A DNA stretch of 46,516 bases from Clostridia bacterium (lineage in GTDB: Bacteria > Bacillota > Clostridia > Oscillospirales > CAG-272): positions 1-46,516 of the forward strand of contig JAFUMW010000116.1 of NCBI GenBank assembly GCA_017482465.1, read 5' to 3'. The position numbers were made by a program, and so were the translations under genes. Shown here piece after piece: positions 35,412-44,034 of this stretch. How positions within the stretch are numbered: position 1 is the stretch's first letter; every line of letters begins with the position of its first letter. The notes below the pieces were generated by a model, which did no database searches, had not been told where the DNA came from, and was given only the letters and a program-made list of their open reading frames with translations.

Positions 35412-35491
35412 GTGAGAATATCCTTTTGTGATGATGCAAAATGCAGGATTTTGAAAGCGCAAATTGCAAAATTTCGTTTCAGTTGCTTTTT

Positions 35492-35520
35492 ATTATACAC
35501 TTTTTAAACAGAAAATGCAA
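35492..35520 (-). promoter_or_regulatory. Promoter of the aminotransferase gene
   Basis: On the minus strand TTGCAT and TATAAT are separated by 17 bases. Confidence 0.7.
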
Positions 35521-35572
35521 GATAAATTTGTACGAAATTTCAAAAAAGGCATACATTTTTTTGTAAAAAGCG

Positions 35573-35594
35573 GTAAAAAACGGTTATTTACCGT
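35573..35594 (-). terminator. Short terminator of the DUF5722-type gene
   Basis: The five-base stem ACGGT/ACCGT, overlapping the stop codon, is followed by six T on the minus strand. It is weak. Confidence 0.4.
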
Positions 35595-38181
35595 TATCTC
35601 CGGTATTATTTGCATTATCATCCGTGTTTTTTGCCGCAGCTTGTGCACTTGGAGATGACGGTTTTCGCAGATCCGAGTGAGTACGCGGCAGGACTCTGCC
35701 GTTTACTATTCTCACACCGCTTGTTTGTCCTTGCACGGGACGTGTACCGCTTTGTATGCTTTGCGCGGGTCTTGCAGTTTGCTCCGCGTTTTTAGGCGGA
35801 GTGATCTTTGCGCCCTTTTTCTTCTTGTGCCGTCTTGATATTATCTTTTTATCCTTAAGGAAACCGATAAGCTTTGATCTTGTTTTGCCTATGATACCCT
35901 TGATCCTGTTTCTGACAGGCTTGTATGCGTATGCAAATATAATGAGCGCGGCTGCCGCAAGTATAAGGGCGATCTTAAGTGCAGTCGAGAATACGGATAT
36001 AAAAGATGAAAATCCCGTTCTTTCGTGTATCGTGACGCTTTTTAGCCAGAGACCGTATTCGCCGTCGGAAAGTGTGCCTGACGAGGGCTTGTACCAGAGC
36101 TTGAGCGTTTCGATGCTTCCGTCGGTCGCCTTTATATAATCGGAGAGCTTGAAAGTAAGCTCGCTGTCGTTATTCGAGGGGAGCTGTACTATGCCTTCGT
36201 ACACAAGATCCTTTCCGTCCTTATCGCTGTCAAGCATGAGCATTACGGTAAGCGTTTCCGTTCCGGGTGTTACGGGCTTGAAGGAAAGCGTGATGTACTC
36301 GGTTCTTGAAAGGTCGATATCCTTGAGAGAACACGATATACCCGAGTAGGTCTGCGCCGATTCGGGATTGAGGTGCGAATAAAGCGCGGTAGTATAATCG
36401 TCCTCGTTTACAGGGCGAAGCTCTACGTATGAAGAGTTGTCGGAGGGGTAAAAGCCGCAGAAATCGCCGATGGTCAGATCAAACAGCACGCTTTCTCTGA
36501 GCGAAGCGCGGATATCGGTCTTAAGTACCGGAACAGCGTCTGTAACGATCCTTTTCGGTGTCGGCTCATAGTTGGCAAGATATTTGTTATAAAGCTCTTC
36601 TCCGATAAACGCGTGAGCCATTTCAAGCCCGCCGGAATAATCCTTGGTATCAACGTTTTCGAATATTGTGTATATTGCTTTTTTGTTTTCCGGAGTAAGC
36701 GGACTTATAGCATTTGATGTCCAAAGTCCGAAGTGTACCGGTTCTGCGGGGTGATCGACGTGGCGGTAATATAAGAAAGCGTCGATGTCGTCGTTTTGGT
36801 CGGCTATCGCATATGCAAGCGCATACGCTGCCGCCTGACAGTCGTTGTTGCGAGCTTCCTCAAAGCTGCCGTGGATGCCGAATTCGCTTATAATGATATC
36901 GCGTACGCCGTTGTCTGATGTCATATTTTCAAGGCGCATGAACTCGCTCAGAACATCGAGGTTTTTCATTGTGATGTACTGAGTGTCAAGGCTGTCGGTT
37001 GCTTTTTCGTCGTTCCAGAACTCCGTGACCGAAGTATCGGATGCGTAAGGATTGATCGCAAGCGCCCACTCGGTGTCACCATGAACTTTCATGTTTTCGG
37101 CGAAGGTTGTGAGAAAGTCCTTTGCTCCGAAATCACTTACACCCTCGTCAGCGGTGAAAAGGTTTGACACCGATACGAATACCTTTGCGTTTTCATATGT
37201 GCTCTTTACCGCACTGTAGAGTATCCTGTAAGCGTTTTCATAGCAGCGGACATAGTTATCAAACGCGATCTCGCCTGCGTAGTTCCACATGCCTGTCGAG
37301 TTTACCTCATAGCCGAGGATATAGGCGGGAACAAATCCGTTTGTGTGCTCGCTGTTGCTGTAGCGTTCGGCCATAAATTCACAGAATACTGAGAAATATC
37401 TGGACGATGGAATTGTCGAGGTGTTTATGGCAAAAAGCGACGCAGTGCTTGAATTGCTGTTGAGATAAAGAAAATTGAGCTCGCTCATGTCGGATTTGCC
37501 GAGAACTATGTTGAAATATACGTTTATGCCGGCTTCGGTATATACCTTGACCTTATGGTCAAGTGCGGCGAGCTTATCCTCGTAGAAATAGAAGGTCTGC
37601 CCGTAGCGTGTGAACGGAACGGTCGAGCTTGTGCGAAACGGTGCTATATACTCGTCTATTTCTATACTTATAATTGTATGCGCCACGCCGAGATGCTGTG
37701 CGTCCGAGGTTATCTGCGCGTTAAGTCCTTTTTTGGTGGGACGATAGGGATACTCCTCACTGTTTGAAGCGAGCAGCTCGGGGTTGTCTACATAGTGACG
37801 CTCGGTGACAGCAAAGTAGGTGCTGTCCTCATTTTGAACTGCGAGAACAAAGCTTGAGTATACGGCGCGTTTTTTGAAGTCAATGCTTATGGATACCGAC
37901 TCGGATATCTCTTTTTGAGCTGACGGTGTGAGGGTATTTATGTCGTCGATATCGTTGCTCGGCAACAGCTCAAAAAGATACACCTGCTTGTCCTTGTTTG
38001 CTTCAACGAGGCTCTTGTCAATACTTGCGGACACGGTTATACGGTCGCGTTCGCCGCTTATCTCGACGCTTTTGATAATACTTTTGTTATCGCCGTCCGC
38101 CGAAAGCGGCAAAAGCGCAAATATAAACAGTGTCAGAGTTAAAAGTAACAGGGAGATGTATTTATTTATGATTTTTGACAT
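35584..38181 (-). CDS. Membrane-anchored DUF5722-type protein, putative glycosidase
   Basis: Start 38181 follows AGGAGTG and begins a signal peptide (MSKIINKYISLLLLTLTLFI, cut near LSA). The 865-residue protein has an N-terminal beta domain and a barrel-like middle. Two conserved-looking glutamates sit in ILGYEVNSTGMWNY (about 290) and IIISEFGIHGS (about 432). These are the positions expected for acid/base and nucleophile of a clan GH-A glycosidase. A beta-sandwich (620-710), one transmembrane helix (about 732-752: IALILAAAALIIFAYAY), a Lys/Arg-rich segment and a Ser/Pro/Asn-rich cytoplasmic tail follow. So the catalytic part would be outside. The family assignment is by memory, the activity inferred. 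Confidence 0.65.
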   Translation of the reverse strand: MSKIINKYISLLLLTLTLFIFALLPLSADGDNKSIIKSVEISGERDRITVSASIDKSLVEANKDKQVYLFELLPSNDIDDINTLTPSAQKEISESVSISIDFKKRAVYSSFVLAVQNEDSTYFAVTERHYVDNPELLASNSEEYPYRPTKKGLNAQITSDAQHLGVAHTIISIEIDEYIAPFRTSSTVPFTRYGQTFYFYEDKLAALDHKVKVYTEAGINVYFNIVLGKSDMSELNFLYLNSNSSTASLFAINTSTIPSSRYFSVFCEFMAERYSNSEHTNGFVPAYILGYEVNSTGMWNYAGEIAFDNYVRCYENAYRILYSAVKSTYENAKVFVSVSNLFTADEGVSDFGAKDFLTTFAENMKVHGDTEWALAINPYASDTSVTEFWNDEKATDSLDTQYITMKNLDVLSEFMRLENMTSDNGVRDIIISEFGIHGSFEEARNNDCQAAAYALAYAIADQNDDIDAFLYYRHVDHPAEPVHFGLWTSNAISPLTPENKKAIYTIFENVDTKDYSGGLEMAHAFIGEELYNKYLANYEPTPKRIVTDAVPVLKTDIRASLRESVLFDLTIGDFCGFYPSDNSSYVELRPVNEDDYTTALYSHLNPESAQTYSGISCSLKDIDLSRTEYITLSFKPVTPGTETLTVMLMLDSDKDGKDLVYEGIVQLPSNNDSELTFKLSDYIKATDGSIETLKLWYKPSSGTLSDGEYGLWLKSVTIHERTGFSSFISVFSTALKIALILAAAALIIFAYAYKPVRNRIKGIIGKTRSKLIGFLKDKKIISRRHKKKKGAKITPPKNAEQTARPAQSIQSGTRPVQGQTSGVRIVNGRVLPRTHSDLRKPSSPSAQAAAKNTDDNANNTGDNGK

Positions 38182-38243
38182 CGTTATTTCACTCCTATGC
38201 TTGAAAATATATAGTTTGACAATATTCAGTTTTATTTTACACA

Positions 38244-38272
38244 ATTATACTATAATAATATGAACATTTCAA
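38244..38272 (-). promoter_or_regulatory. Promoter of the DUF5722-type gene
   Basis: On the minus strand TTGAAA and TATAAT are separated by 17 bases. Confidence 0.7.
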
Positions 38273-38305
38273 ACACAGGGAGAGTTTTGTGCTTATTACA
38301 CAAAA

Positions 38306-38333
38306 AACGCTTATGCATTTTGGCATAAGCGTT
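38306..38333 (-). terminator. Terminator of the galactosidase-pdxK-flavin reductase operon
   Basis: The stem AACGCTTATGC/GCATAAGCGTT is followed by TTTTTTG on the minus strand. Confidence 0.8.
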
Positions 38334-38339
38334 GATCTT

Positions 38340-38840
38340 TTATTTTTCAAGTACCTTTTCTATCTCGCAGATATATACGTAGTGATAATCGTTTGTCGGA
38401 TAGACTGTATTCGGTATCAGGCTGTCGATGAACTCGCTCTTTTCAAGCTGTGTCTTGTAAAGCTTTTTTACCTTCATCACAAGCTTTGCGCCCTCAAAGT
38501 AAACCGTGTTATCAAGCTTTGCCGGAATAAGCCCCGCTTCGCTTATCTTGTCACAGTCGCGTCCGCTTTTTCTTCCGCATACCGTAAGCGCGTTTCGCAT
38601 CTCTTCCGGATAAAAGCTGAGAGTGAACTCGTCAGCATCTTCTGTGAATTCATATGTGTATCTTTGAGGTCTGATAAAAACAAAGCATACGTTTTTATTC
38701 CAAAGGACTCCTACACCGCCCCAGCTTGCCGTCATAGTGTTAACGCTTCCGTCATTTTTGGCGGCGGTTATCAGCATCCAGTCCGAGCCGATCAGCTTGA
38801 AGGTGTTGCCGTTTATTTCGTTTGGCGTTATCTCTCTCAT
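38340..38840 (-). CDS. Flavin reductase-like, FMN-binding split-barrel protein
   Basis: This 166-residue cytoplasmic protein has the flavin reductase pattern: WMLITAAKNDGSVNTMTASWGGVGVLWNKN (N-terminal FMN region, here in two parts), CFVFIRPQRYTYEF and ADEFTLSFYPEEMRNAL. Such proteins reduce FMN or FAD with NAD(P)H or simply carry flavin. The partner is not known. It is third in a run with the GH36 and pyridoxal kinase genes; the gap to pdxK is 55 bases. Confidence 0.8.
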   Translation of the reverse strand: MREITPNEINGNTFKLIGSDWMLITAAKNDGSVNTMTASWGGVGVLWNKNVCFVFIRPQRYTYEFTEDADEFTLSFYPEEMRNALTVCGRKSGRDCDKISEAGLIPAKLDNTVYFEGAKLVMKVKKLYKTQLEKSEFIDSLIPNTVYPTNDYHYVYICEIEKVLEK

Positions 38841-38895
38841 TTAAGTAATTCCTTTCATGAAACGGTACGTTATATTTTATGTTCGGTATTCGCTT

Positions 38896-39741
38896 TTATG
38901 CCTGTATCAGCTTGTAAAGGCTCTTTTCAATAAGTACACCGTCGCGTACGGGAGTTTTTGCGGCGTAGGTGTCGCTTACAAGCGTGCCGATAAAATCGGC
39001 GGCAATACGTGCGCTGTTTTCAAAATCTCTGCCCGAGAGCATCTGTCCGAGCAAAACACTTGCGAATATGTCGCCTGTTCCCGGATATCCCGTGCCGACA
39101 TGCTCGTTTGCGATAAAATCGTATTTTCGGTTGTCCAGCACCGCAGTACCTATGTACAGCTTTCCGTTTTCGGTGCATTCCACGCCGGTCAGCGCGATGT
39201 ATCTGCAGCCGTATCTGTCAAAAAGACGGTTGCATAATAAGCGAGCATATTCTTTTGCCTCTGTGATCGTCATCGACGATGTGTCGGTGTATGTTTCGTC
39301 GAGCAAAAAGACCGCTTCGGTAAGATTGGGAGTTATCACGGTCGCGAGTGAGCAAAGCTCGCTCATCCGCTCCTTCATCTGCTCGGTGTAGGTCTGATAA
39401 AGCTTACCTCCGTCACCCATGACCGGGTCGACGCATATGAGCGAATCTTTGCAGTTTTTAATGATATAGGCTACAGTGTCGATCTGCTCGGCACTGCCTA
39501 AAAAGCCCGAAAAGACCGCGTCAAAGCGTGCGCCCGATGCTGTCATGTGGTCAAAGTTCGGCTTCATAGTGTCGGCAAGGTCTAAAAAGGTCATATTCTT
39601 AAAGCCGCCGGTGTGTGTTGAAAGCAGTGCCGTCGGCAAGGGGGTGACCTGGTGTGCCATTGCCGACAGCGTCGGGATAACAACGGTCAGCGCGCATCTG
39701 CCGAAGCAGGACAGGTCGTGTATAGCGAGTATGTTTTTCAT
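38896..39741 (-). CDS. pdxY: Pyridoxal/pyridoxamine kinase
   Basis: The enzyme phosphorylates vitamin B6 vitamers to make PLP. The 281-residue protein has the PdxK/PdxY opening ILAIHDLSCFGRCALTVVIP, LPTALLSTHTGGF, VDPVMGDGGKLYQ and the anion-hole motif GTGDIFASVLLG. It follows the GH36 gene by 22 bases. Its product serves PLP enzymes such as the aminotransferase further downstream. Confidence 0.9.
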   Translation of the reverse strand: MKNILAIHDLSCFGRCALTVVIPTLSAMAHQVTPLPTALLSTHTGGFKNMTFLDLADTMKPNFDHMTASGARFDAVFSGFLGSAEQIDTVAYIIKNCKDSLICVDPVMGDGGKLYQTYTEQMKERMSELCSLATVITPNLTEAVFLLDETYTDTSSMTITEAKEYARLLCNRLFDRYGCRYIALTGVECTENGKLYIGTAVLDNRKYDFIANEHVGTGYPGTGDIFASVLLGQMLSGRDFENSARIAADFIGTLVSDTYAAKTPVRDGVLIEKSLYKLIQA

Positions 39742-39763
39742 CTGAATACAGCTTTCGTTTTCA

Positions 39764-41953
39764 TTATTTTACTTCTGTGAAGTGGACGATGATGCTGTCA
39801 CCGTCCTTGAAATCGCGCACCATGCTGACGCCTCCGTTCATAAGAAGCGCTCCCGAATATACTCGTCCGTCCTCGCTAGAGCGGTACATTTTTTCGGGAT
39901 CAAGACCGCGAAGCTTGATGAAGTAGTATCTTGAGTATATTTCACGGCGCATTACGACAAATGTGAGAAGCGCTTCGCTCTTGTCGGGTGAAACGTATTC
40001 CCATGCGCTGTGTAAACGGTTCTTGAACGGACTGATAAGTCTGTAGAGATCGCCCTCCTGTACAAGCTTCTGATACTTGTTATAGTCGGCTATCTGCTTT
40101 CTTACCGCGTCGCGCTCAGCCTCTGTGAGCTTGTTGAGGTCGAGTTCGTAGCCAAAGTTGCCGCCCATGGCAACGATGCCGCGAGTCTCGAAGCTTGTGT
40201 CGCGCCATGTCTGGTGGTTGGGGCTTGCCGAAAGATGCGCGCTCATGGCGGATGCGGGGTAAACATAGGATGTACCGTACTGAATGTCTATTCTTTCGAT
40301 AGCGTCGGTGTCATCGCTTGTCCAGATCTGCGGAGCGTAGTAGAGTATACCCGCGTCAAAACGTCCGCCGCCTCCCGAGCAGCCTTCAATAAGAAGGTTC
40401 GGGAATTTATCAAGTAAGCGCTGCATTACCTCGTATAGTCCGAGAACGTATCTGTGAGTGAGCTCTTTCTGCTGTTCGGGCGAAAGGATCGCACTGCCTA
40501 TCTCGGTCATGTTACGGTTGAAATCCCACTTTACATATTCGATATCGGCTTCTTCTATAAGGCTGGACATGCAGTCTATGATATAGTCGCGCACATCTGC
40601 TCTTGAGTAGTCAAGAACGTACTGTCTGCGCGCGGGCGAGCACTTTCTTCCGTCAACGTGCAAGCACCAGTCGGGGTGTTCGTCGTAAAGCTTGCTTATT
40701 GGTGAGATCATCTCGGGCTCGAACCAGAGACCGAATTTTAGACCGAGCTCATGTATCTGTCTTGAGAGCTCCTTCATACCGCAGCGTATCTTCTTTTCGT
40801 TTACGAACCAGTCGCCGAGGTCGCAATCGTCATTGTTTCTGTTTGTGCCGAACCAGCCGTCGTCAAGAACGAGCATCTCAATGCCGAGGTCAGCGGCATC
40901 GCGTGCGATGCTTATGAGCTTTTCGTCATCAAAGTCAAAGTATGTTCCTTCCCAGTTGTTGACGAGTATCGGACGCTTGATGCCCTTCCACTGTCTGCAG
41001 CAGAGGTTGTTGGTATAAAGTCTGTGGAAGGTGCGGCTCATCTCGCCGATACCCTCGCTTGAGTATACCATTACGAGTTCGGGCGAGGTAAATGTTTCAC
41101 CTGCGCCGAGCTTCCAAGAGAAGTCTGTGGGGTTGATACCGGCTATAAGTCTCGTTGCACCGAACGAGTCTACCTCGGCTTCGATCACGAAGCTGCTGCT
41201 GTATACAAGATTGAAGCCGTAAGCATCGCCCTTGTCCTCATTTGTATCAGGGCTGACGAGCGCGACAAAGGGGTTGTGCTGGTGGCCGGATGACATACGT
41301 AAGCTCTCTATCGACTGTTTGCCGTGATGCAAGCGTGTACGTTCGGGTGTGCGCTCCTTTGCCCAGTGTCCCCAAAGGTGGATCAGATCATATTCGCTGC
41401 TCGGCATGTCAACTCCGCCGCTCATGATGCGCTCAAGCACAAAGGGCTTGTCGGAGGCGTTCTTTACACGCACACTTCTTGTGATGGCGTCATGGCAGGA
41501 AAATGCAGTGTACACAAGCGTTACCACAGCTCCGGTGTGCGTATCTTCCGCGTCGATCTCAAGCGTTTCAGCTTCGTTTTCGCTTGCGTATGTAGCGGGA
41601 AGTCCTTCAAGTACGGGCTTGCCTTTGTATATTCTGTGTGAGATATAGCGTATATCGGTAGTAGCCGTTCCGTCAACACCGCGGATCATAAGTGCGCTTG
41701 CTCTGAAGTCGCCGATACCGTGTGTCGGGTATTCCATCAGCTGTGTACCGAGAGCGATACCTGTATCGGGGGAGTTGGGGAAGAATGAGCCGATGTTTCT
41801 TGAAAAGTGCATATATGTAAGATCGGTGTCGGGGATCTTTGCTCCAAAGTAACGGTGAATGATGTAATCTCCGTCGATGATCTCTATAACATAGCTTGTA
41901 TGGGGAGTATCAAGTTTGAATGTTCGGCTGTTCGGATCGAAAATGATAGGCAT
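39764..41953 (-). CDS. Alpha-galactosidase, GH36
   Basis: The enzyme releases alpha-galactose from raffinose-family sugars or galactomannans. The 729-residue protein lacks a signal peptide, so imported oligosaccharides are the likely substrate. It has the GH36 N-terminal beta domain, LVLDDGWFGTNRNNDD, LKFGLWFEPEMISP, the nucleophile Asp in YVKWDFNRNMTEIG, the Cys-Gly loop CSGGGGRFDAGILYY and the acid/base Asp in WTSDDTDAIER. AAGGA precedes the ATG. No transporter lies beside it. Confidence 0.93.
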   Translation of the reverse strand: MPIIFDPNSRTFKLDTPHTSYVIEIIDGDYIIHRYFGAKIPDTDLTYMHFSRNIGSFFPNSPDTGIALGTQLMEYPTHGIGDFRASALMIRGVDGTATTDIRYISHRIYKGKPVLEGLPATYASENEAETLEIDAEDTHTGAVVTLVYTAFSCHDAITRSVRVKNASDKPFVLERIMSGGVDMPSSEYDLIHLWGHWAKERTPERTRLHHGKQSIESLRMSSGHQHNPFVALVSPDTNEDKGDAYGFNLVYSSSFVIEAEVDSFGATRLIAGINPTDFSWKLGAGETFTSPELVMVYSSEGIGEMSRTFHRLYTNNLCCRQWKGIKRPILVNNWEGTYFDFDDEKLISIARDAADLGIEMLVLDDGWFGTNRNNDDCDLGDWFVNEKKIRCGMKELSRQIHELGLKFGLWFEPEMISPISKLYDEHPDWCLHVDGRKCSPARRQYVLDYSRADVRDYIIDCMSSLIEEADIEYVKWDFNRNMTEIGSAILSPEQQKELTHRYVLGLYEVMQRLLDKFPNLLIEGCSGGGGRFDAGILYYAPQIWTSDDTDAIERIDIQYGTSYVYPASAMSAHLSASPNHQTWRDTSFETRGIVAMGGNFGYELDLNKLTEAERDAVRKQIADYNKYQKLVQEGDLYRLISPFKNRLHSAWEYVSPDKSEALLTFVVMRREIYSRYYFIKLRGLDPEKMYRSSEDGRVYSGALLMNGGVSMVRDFKDGDSIIVHFTEVK

Positions 41954-42009
41954 GATCTTGTTCCTTTCGGTATTTTGCCGTTCGGCATGATTTTTTACTA
42001 TATGAAACG

Positions 42010-42038
42010 ATTATATATCATTTGAGCATAAAAGTCAA
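42010..42038 (-). promoter_or_regulatory. Promoter of the alpha-galactosidase operon
   Basis: On the minus strand TTGACT and TATAAT are separated by 17 bases. Confidence 0.7.
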
Positions 42039-42131
42039 TAACATTGAGCTTAATTTATTCTTTCATAAATCCTGTTCGTTACATCATATATTATACAGAT
42101 ACGAAATCTTCATTGAAGGGACGCTTGTGTT

Positions 42132-42452
42132 ATGAAAACGAAAACAAAGTCGACGCTTATCTGTGCGCTTCTTATGACCGTATCGCTTGTCGCTATGCGC
42201 TACGGGCGCGACGAGGACTATATTCCCGCCGAAAGCTACGGTGAGTCGGCAAGGGAGGTGTTTTTTATGTTTGACGAAAGTGAAGTGCCGGTATCGGCTA
42301 TAAGCTATTATTCGGCAAACAATATATTGTCCGCAAGCGGCGGTGATACGTACTCTTTTGTTGTCGGAGATGAGTACATCGCGTCAGATGTGCTTCCGCC
42401 GGTGATAACGCCGCCCGATGATATCGAGGTGTTTGGTGAGAGCGGCGATTGA
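42132..42452 (+). CDS. Small membrane or secreted protein of unknown function
   Basis: This 106-residue protein has a basic start and one hydrophobic segment (KSTLICALLMTVSLVAM), then a short acidic extracytoplasmic part. That part includes SYYSANNILSASGGDTYSF and a Pro/Asp-rich end (LPPVITPPDDIEVFG). No family is recognised. Its 3' end overlaps the site-2-protease-like gene by 35 bases or fewer, so the two are probably translated together. A partner or regulator role is possible. Confidence 0.55.
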   Translation: MKTKTKSTLICALLMTVSLVAMRYGRDEDYIPAESYGESAREVFFMFDESEVPVSAISYYSANNILSASGGDTYSFVVGDEYIASDVLPPVITPPDDIEVFGESGD

Positions 42453-42939
42453 CGCACTGCTTCCGGTGCTGTTTGCCGTGGCTGTGCATGAGCTTGGACA
42501 TATAGCCGTGATGTATATTCTCGGCATCAAGGCTGATTCTGTTCACAGCCGTTTCTGGGGAATAAGAATAAACGCGGATCTTTCAAGGATCGGTTACGCC
42601 GGAGAGCTTGCGGTGATGCTTGCCGGAAGCGGGGTCGATCTTTTGCTTGCCGTTATGCCGGGTCAAAGCGAGAAATACGCGTACGCATGTGCGGCGTATG
42701 GGGTATTCAATCTTCTTCCCGCCGACTTTCTTGACGGCGGAGATGTGCTCAGGACCGCATTGCTCTGGCTGGGCGTCTCGCCTAAAGCGGTGTACGGTAT
42801 ATGTCGCGCGGCAACGGTCACGGTTACGGTTCTTGTATGGATAGCGGCTGTATATCTTGCTCTGCGCGGCTTCGGCACAGCTTTGCTTATCAGCTCGTGC
42901 TATATGATGCTTACATGCTTTTTTGCCCGTAACTCTTGA
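42418..42939 (+). CDS. Site-2-protease-like membrane metalloprotease (M50, SpoIVFB-like)
   Basis: The frame has 173 residues from ATG 42418; a GTG at 42436 has better spacing to GAGGTG and may be the real start. The zinc motif is HELGH (24-28) inside the first membrane segment. The third ligand lies in NLLPADFLDGGD (Asp106), the usual NxxPxxxxDG. Several membrane segments follow. M50 proteases cleave membrane helices of anti-sigma or pro-sigma factors. No sigma factor gene is adjacent, so the substrate is unknown. Confidence 0.78.
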   Translation: MISRCLVRAAIDALLPVLFAVAVHELGHIAVMYILGIKADSVHSRFWGIRINADLSRIGYAGELAVMLAGSGVDLLLAVMPGQSEKYAYACAAYGVFNLLPADFLDGGDVLRTALLWLGVSPKAVYGICRAATVTVTVLVWIAAVYLALRGFGTALLISSCYMMLTCFFARNS

Positions 42940-43015
42940 CGCGGCGGGTTAAATGTAATAAAATGTAACAGTGTCCGTCAAAGCACGGAAAATATATTCT
43001 CCGAAAGGCTGAAAG

Positions 43016-44008
43016 ATGTTAAACAGCGAGTTTTATGAAAATACCAGACTGGCGCTTATAGGTGTGCCTGTATTTGTCTCGGACGGCGAAAGAAAGATAA
43101 GATATGCGAACAAAGCGTGCAAAAGTTGTTTTGCGGGCAGGCATTTTGCCTGTGTTCCGAACGCAGACGAGTGTGCCCGAGAGGGGGAACTTAAGCTGAT
43201 CTCGGTCAGATTCGGCAGAGGCGTCATGGAGTTTTATTCTGCCGAGCCGTGCGTTTTCGGTGAAAGGATCGACGTGTGTGTAGAGCGTTCCGTGAAAAAC
43301 AGTGCTTTTCCGATACTTTACGATAATACGCTTTTTGTTGCCGTAGATACATTTCACGGAGCTTTGCACATTCCGTTTTTCGGCGGACGCGTAAGGACGC
43401 ATCAAAACGGTCGTGAATATGATACTGAACAGATCCCCGAACTGTCTGCGGCGGTGTCTGAGCTTGATATAAAATGCCTTTGCATCGAGAATGTAGTTGC
43501 CGATATAGCGGCAAGCTTCAAGGAAAAGGTGTCTGCTTTCGGTTACAGGATAGACTGTAGGCTTGCTTTGCCTCAGACGCCCGTTTGTAATGTAAATGTA
43601 TTCGATGTTGCACTTGTATGTGAGCTTGCGATGACGGCGATGCTTAAAATCGCTGATGAGCGCACGCTGGTAATATCGCTCGAAGAAGCTGACGGTGTAT
43701 GCAAGATAGTGCTTGATATAAAAAGCAATGTTTGCTCAAAAGAGGGAAATATCCGCGCGGGAGATGTGTTTGAAAACGATCCTCTGACCGGTAAGGTCGT
43801 ATCGTCGCTGGAGGAGGTCTGCAAAATATATTCGTGGAAGCTGTTTTGCAAGTCGCTCAAGGGAAGACTGTTGACCGTATTGTCGATACCGACGTGCAAT
43901 TATGAGCCTCTGCGCTTCAGAAACGTGAGCGACACCGGACGCGAACCGGCGGTAAAGCAGGTGACCGATATGCTCTCGGAACAGATAACATCGGTCTTGA
44001 ATAAATAA
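43016..44008 (+). CDS. PAS-like protein with degenerate histidine-kinase ATPase-like region
   Basis: This 330-residue protein has no signal peptide or membrane helix. Residues 10-45 (VPVFVSDGERKIRYANKAC) look like the start of a PAS domain. From about 165 on (ENVVADIAASFKEKVSAFGY then FDVALVCELAMTAMLKIADE) the order recalls the N-box of a histidine kinase ATPase domain. Phospho-acceptor His and clear G boxes are missing, so it is either degenerate or unrelated. It follows the site-2-protease gene by 76 bases and ends at a strong terminator. Function is unknown. Confidence 0.5.
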   Translation: MLNSEFYENTRLALIGVPVFVSDGERKIRYANKACKSCFAGRHFACVPNADECAREGELKLISVRFGRGVMEFYSAEPCVFGERIDVCVERSVKNSAFPILYDNTLFVAVDTFHGALHIPFFGGRVRTHQNGREYDTEQIPELSAAVSELDIKCLCIENVVADIAASFKEKVSAFGYRIDCRLALPQTPVCNVNVFDVALVCELAMTAMLKIADERTLVISLEEADGVCKIVLDIKSNVCSKEGNIRAGDVFENDPLTGKVVSSLEEVCKIYSWKLFCKSLKGRLLTVLSIPTCNYEPLRFRNVSDTGREPAVKQVTDMLSEQITSVLNK

Positions 44009-44034
44009 GGGACGGCATTGCCGTCCCTTATTTA
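44004..44034. terminator. Bidirectional terminator
   Basis: The stem AATAAGGGACGGC/GCCGTCCCTTATT with a three-base loop serves both converging genes. Confidence 0.85.
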
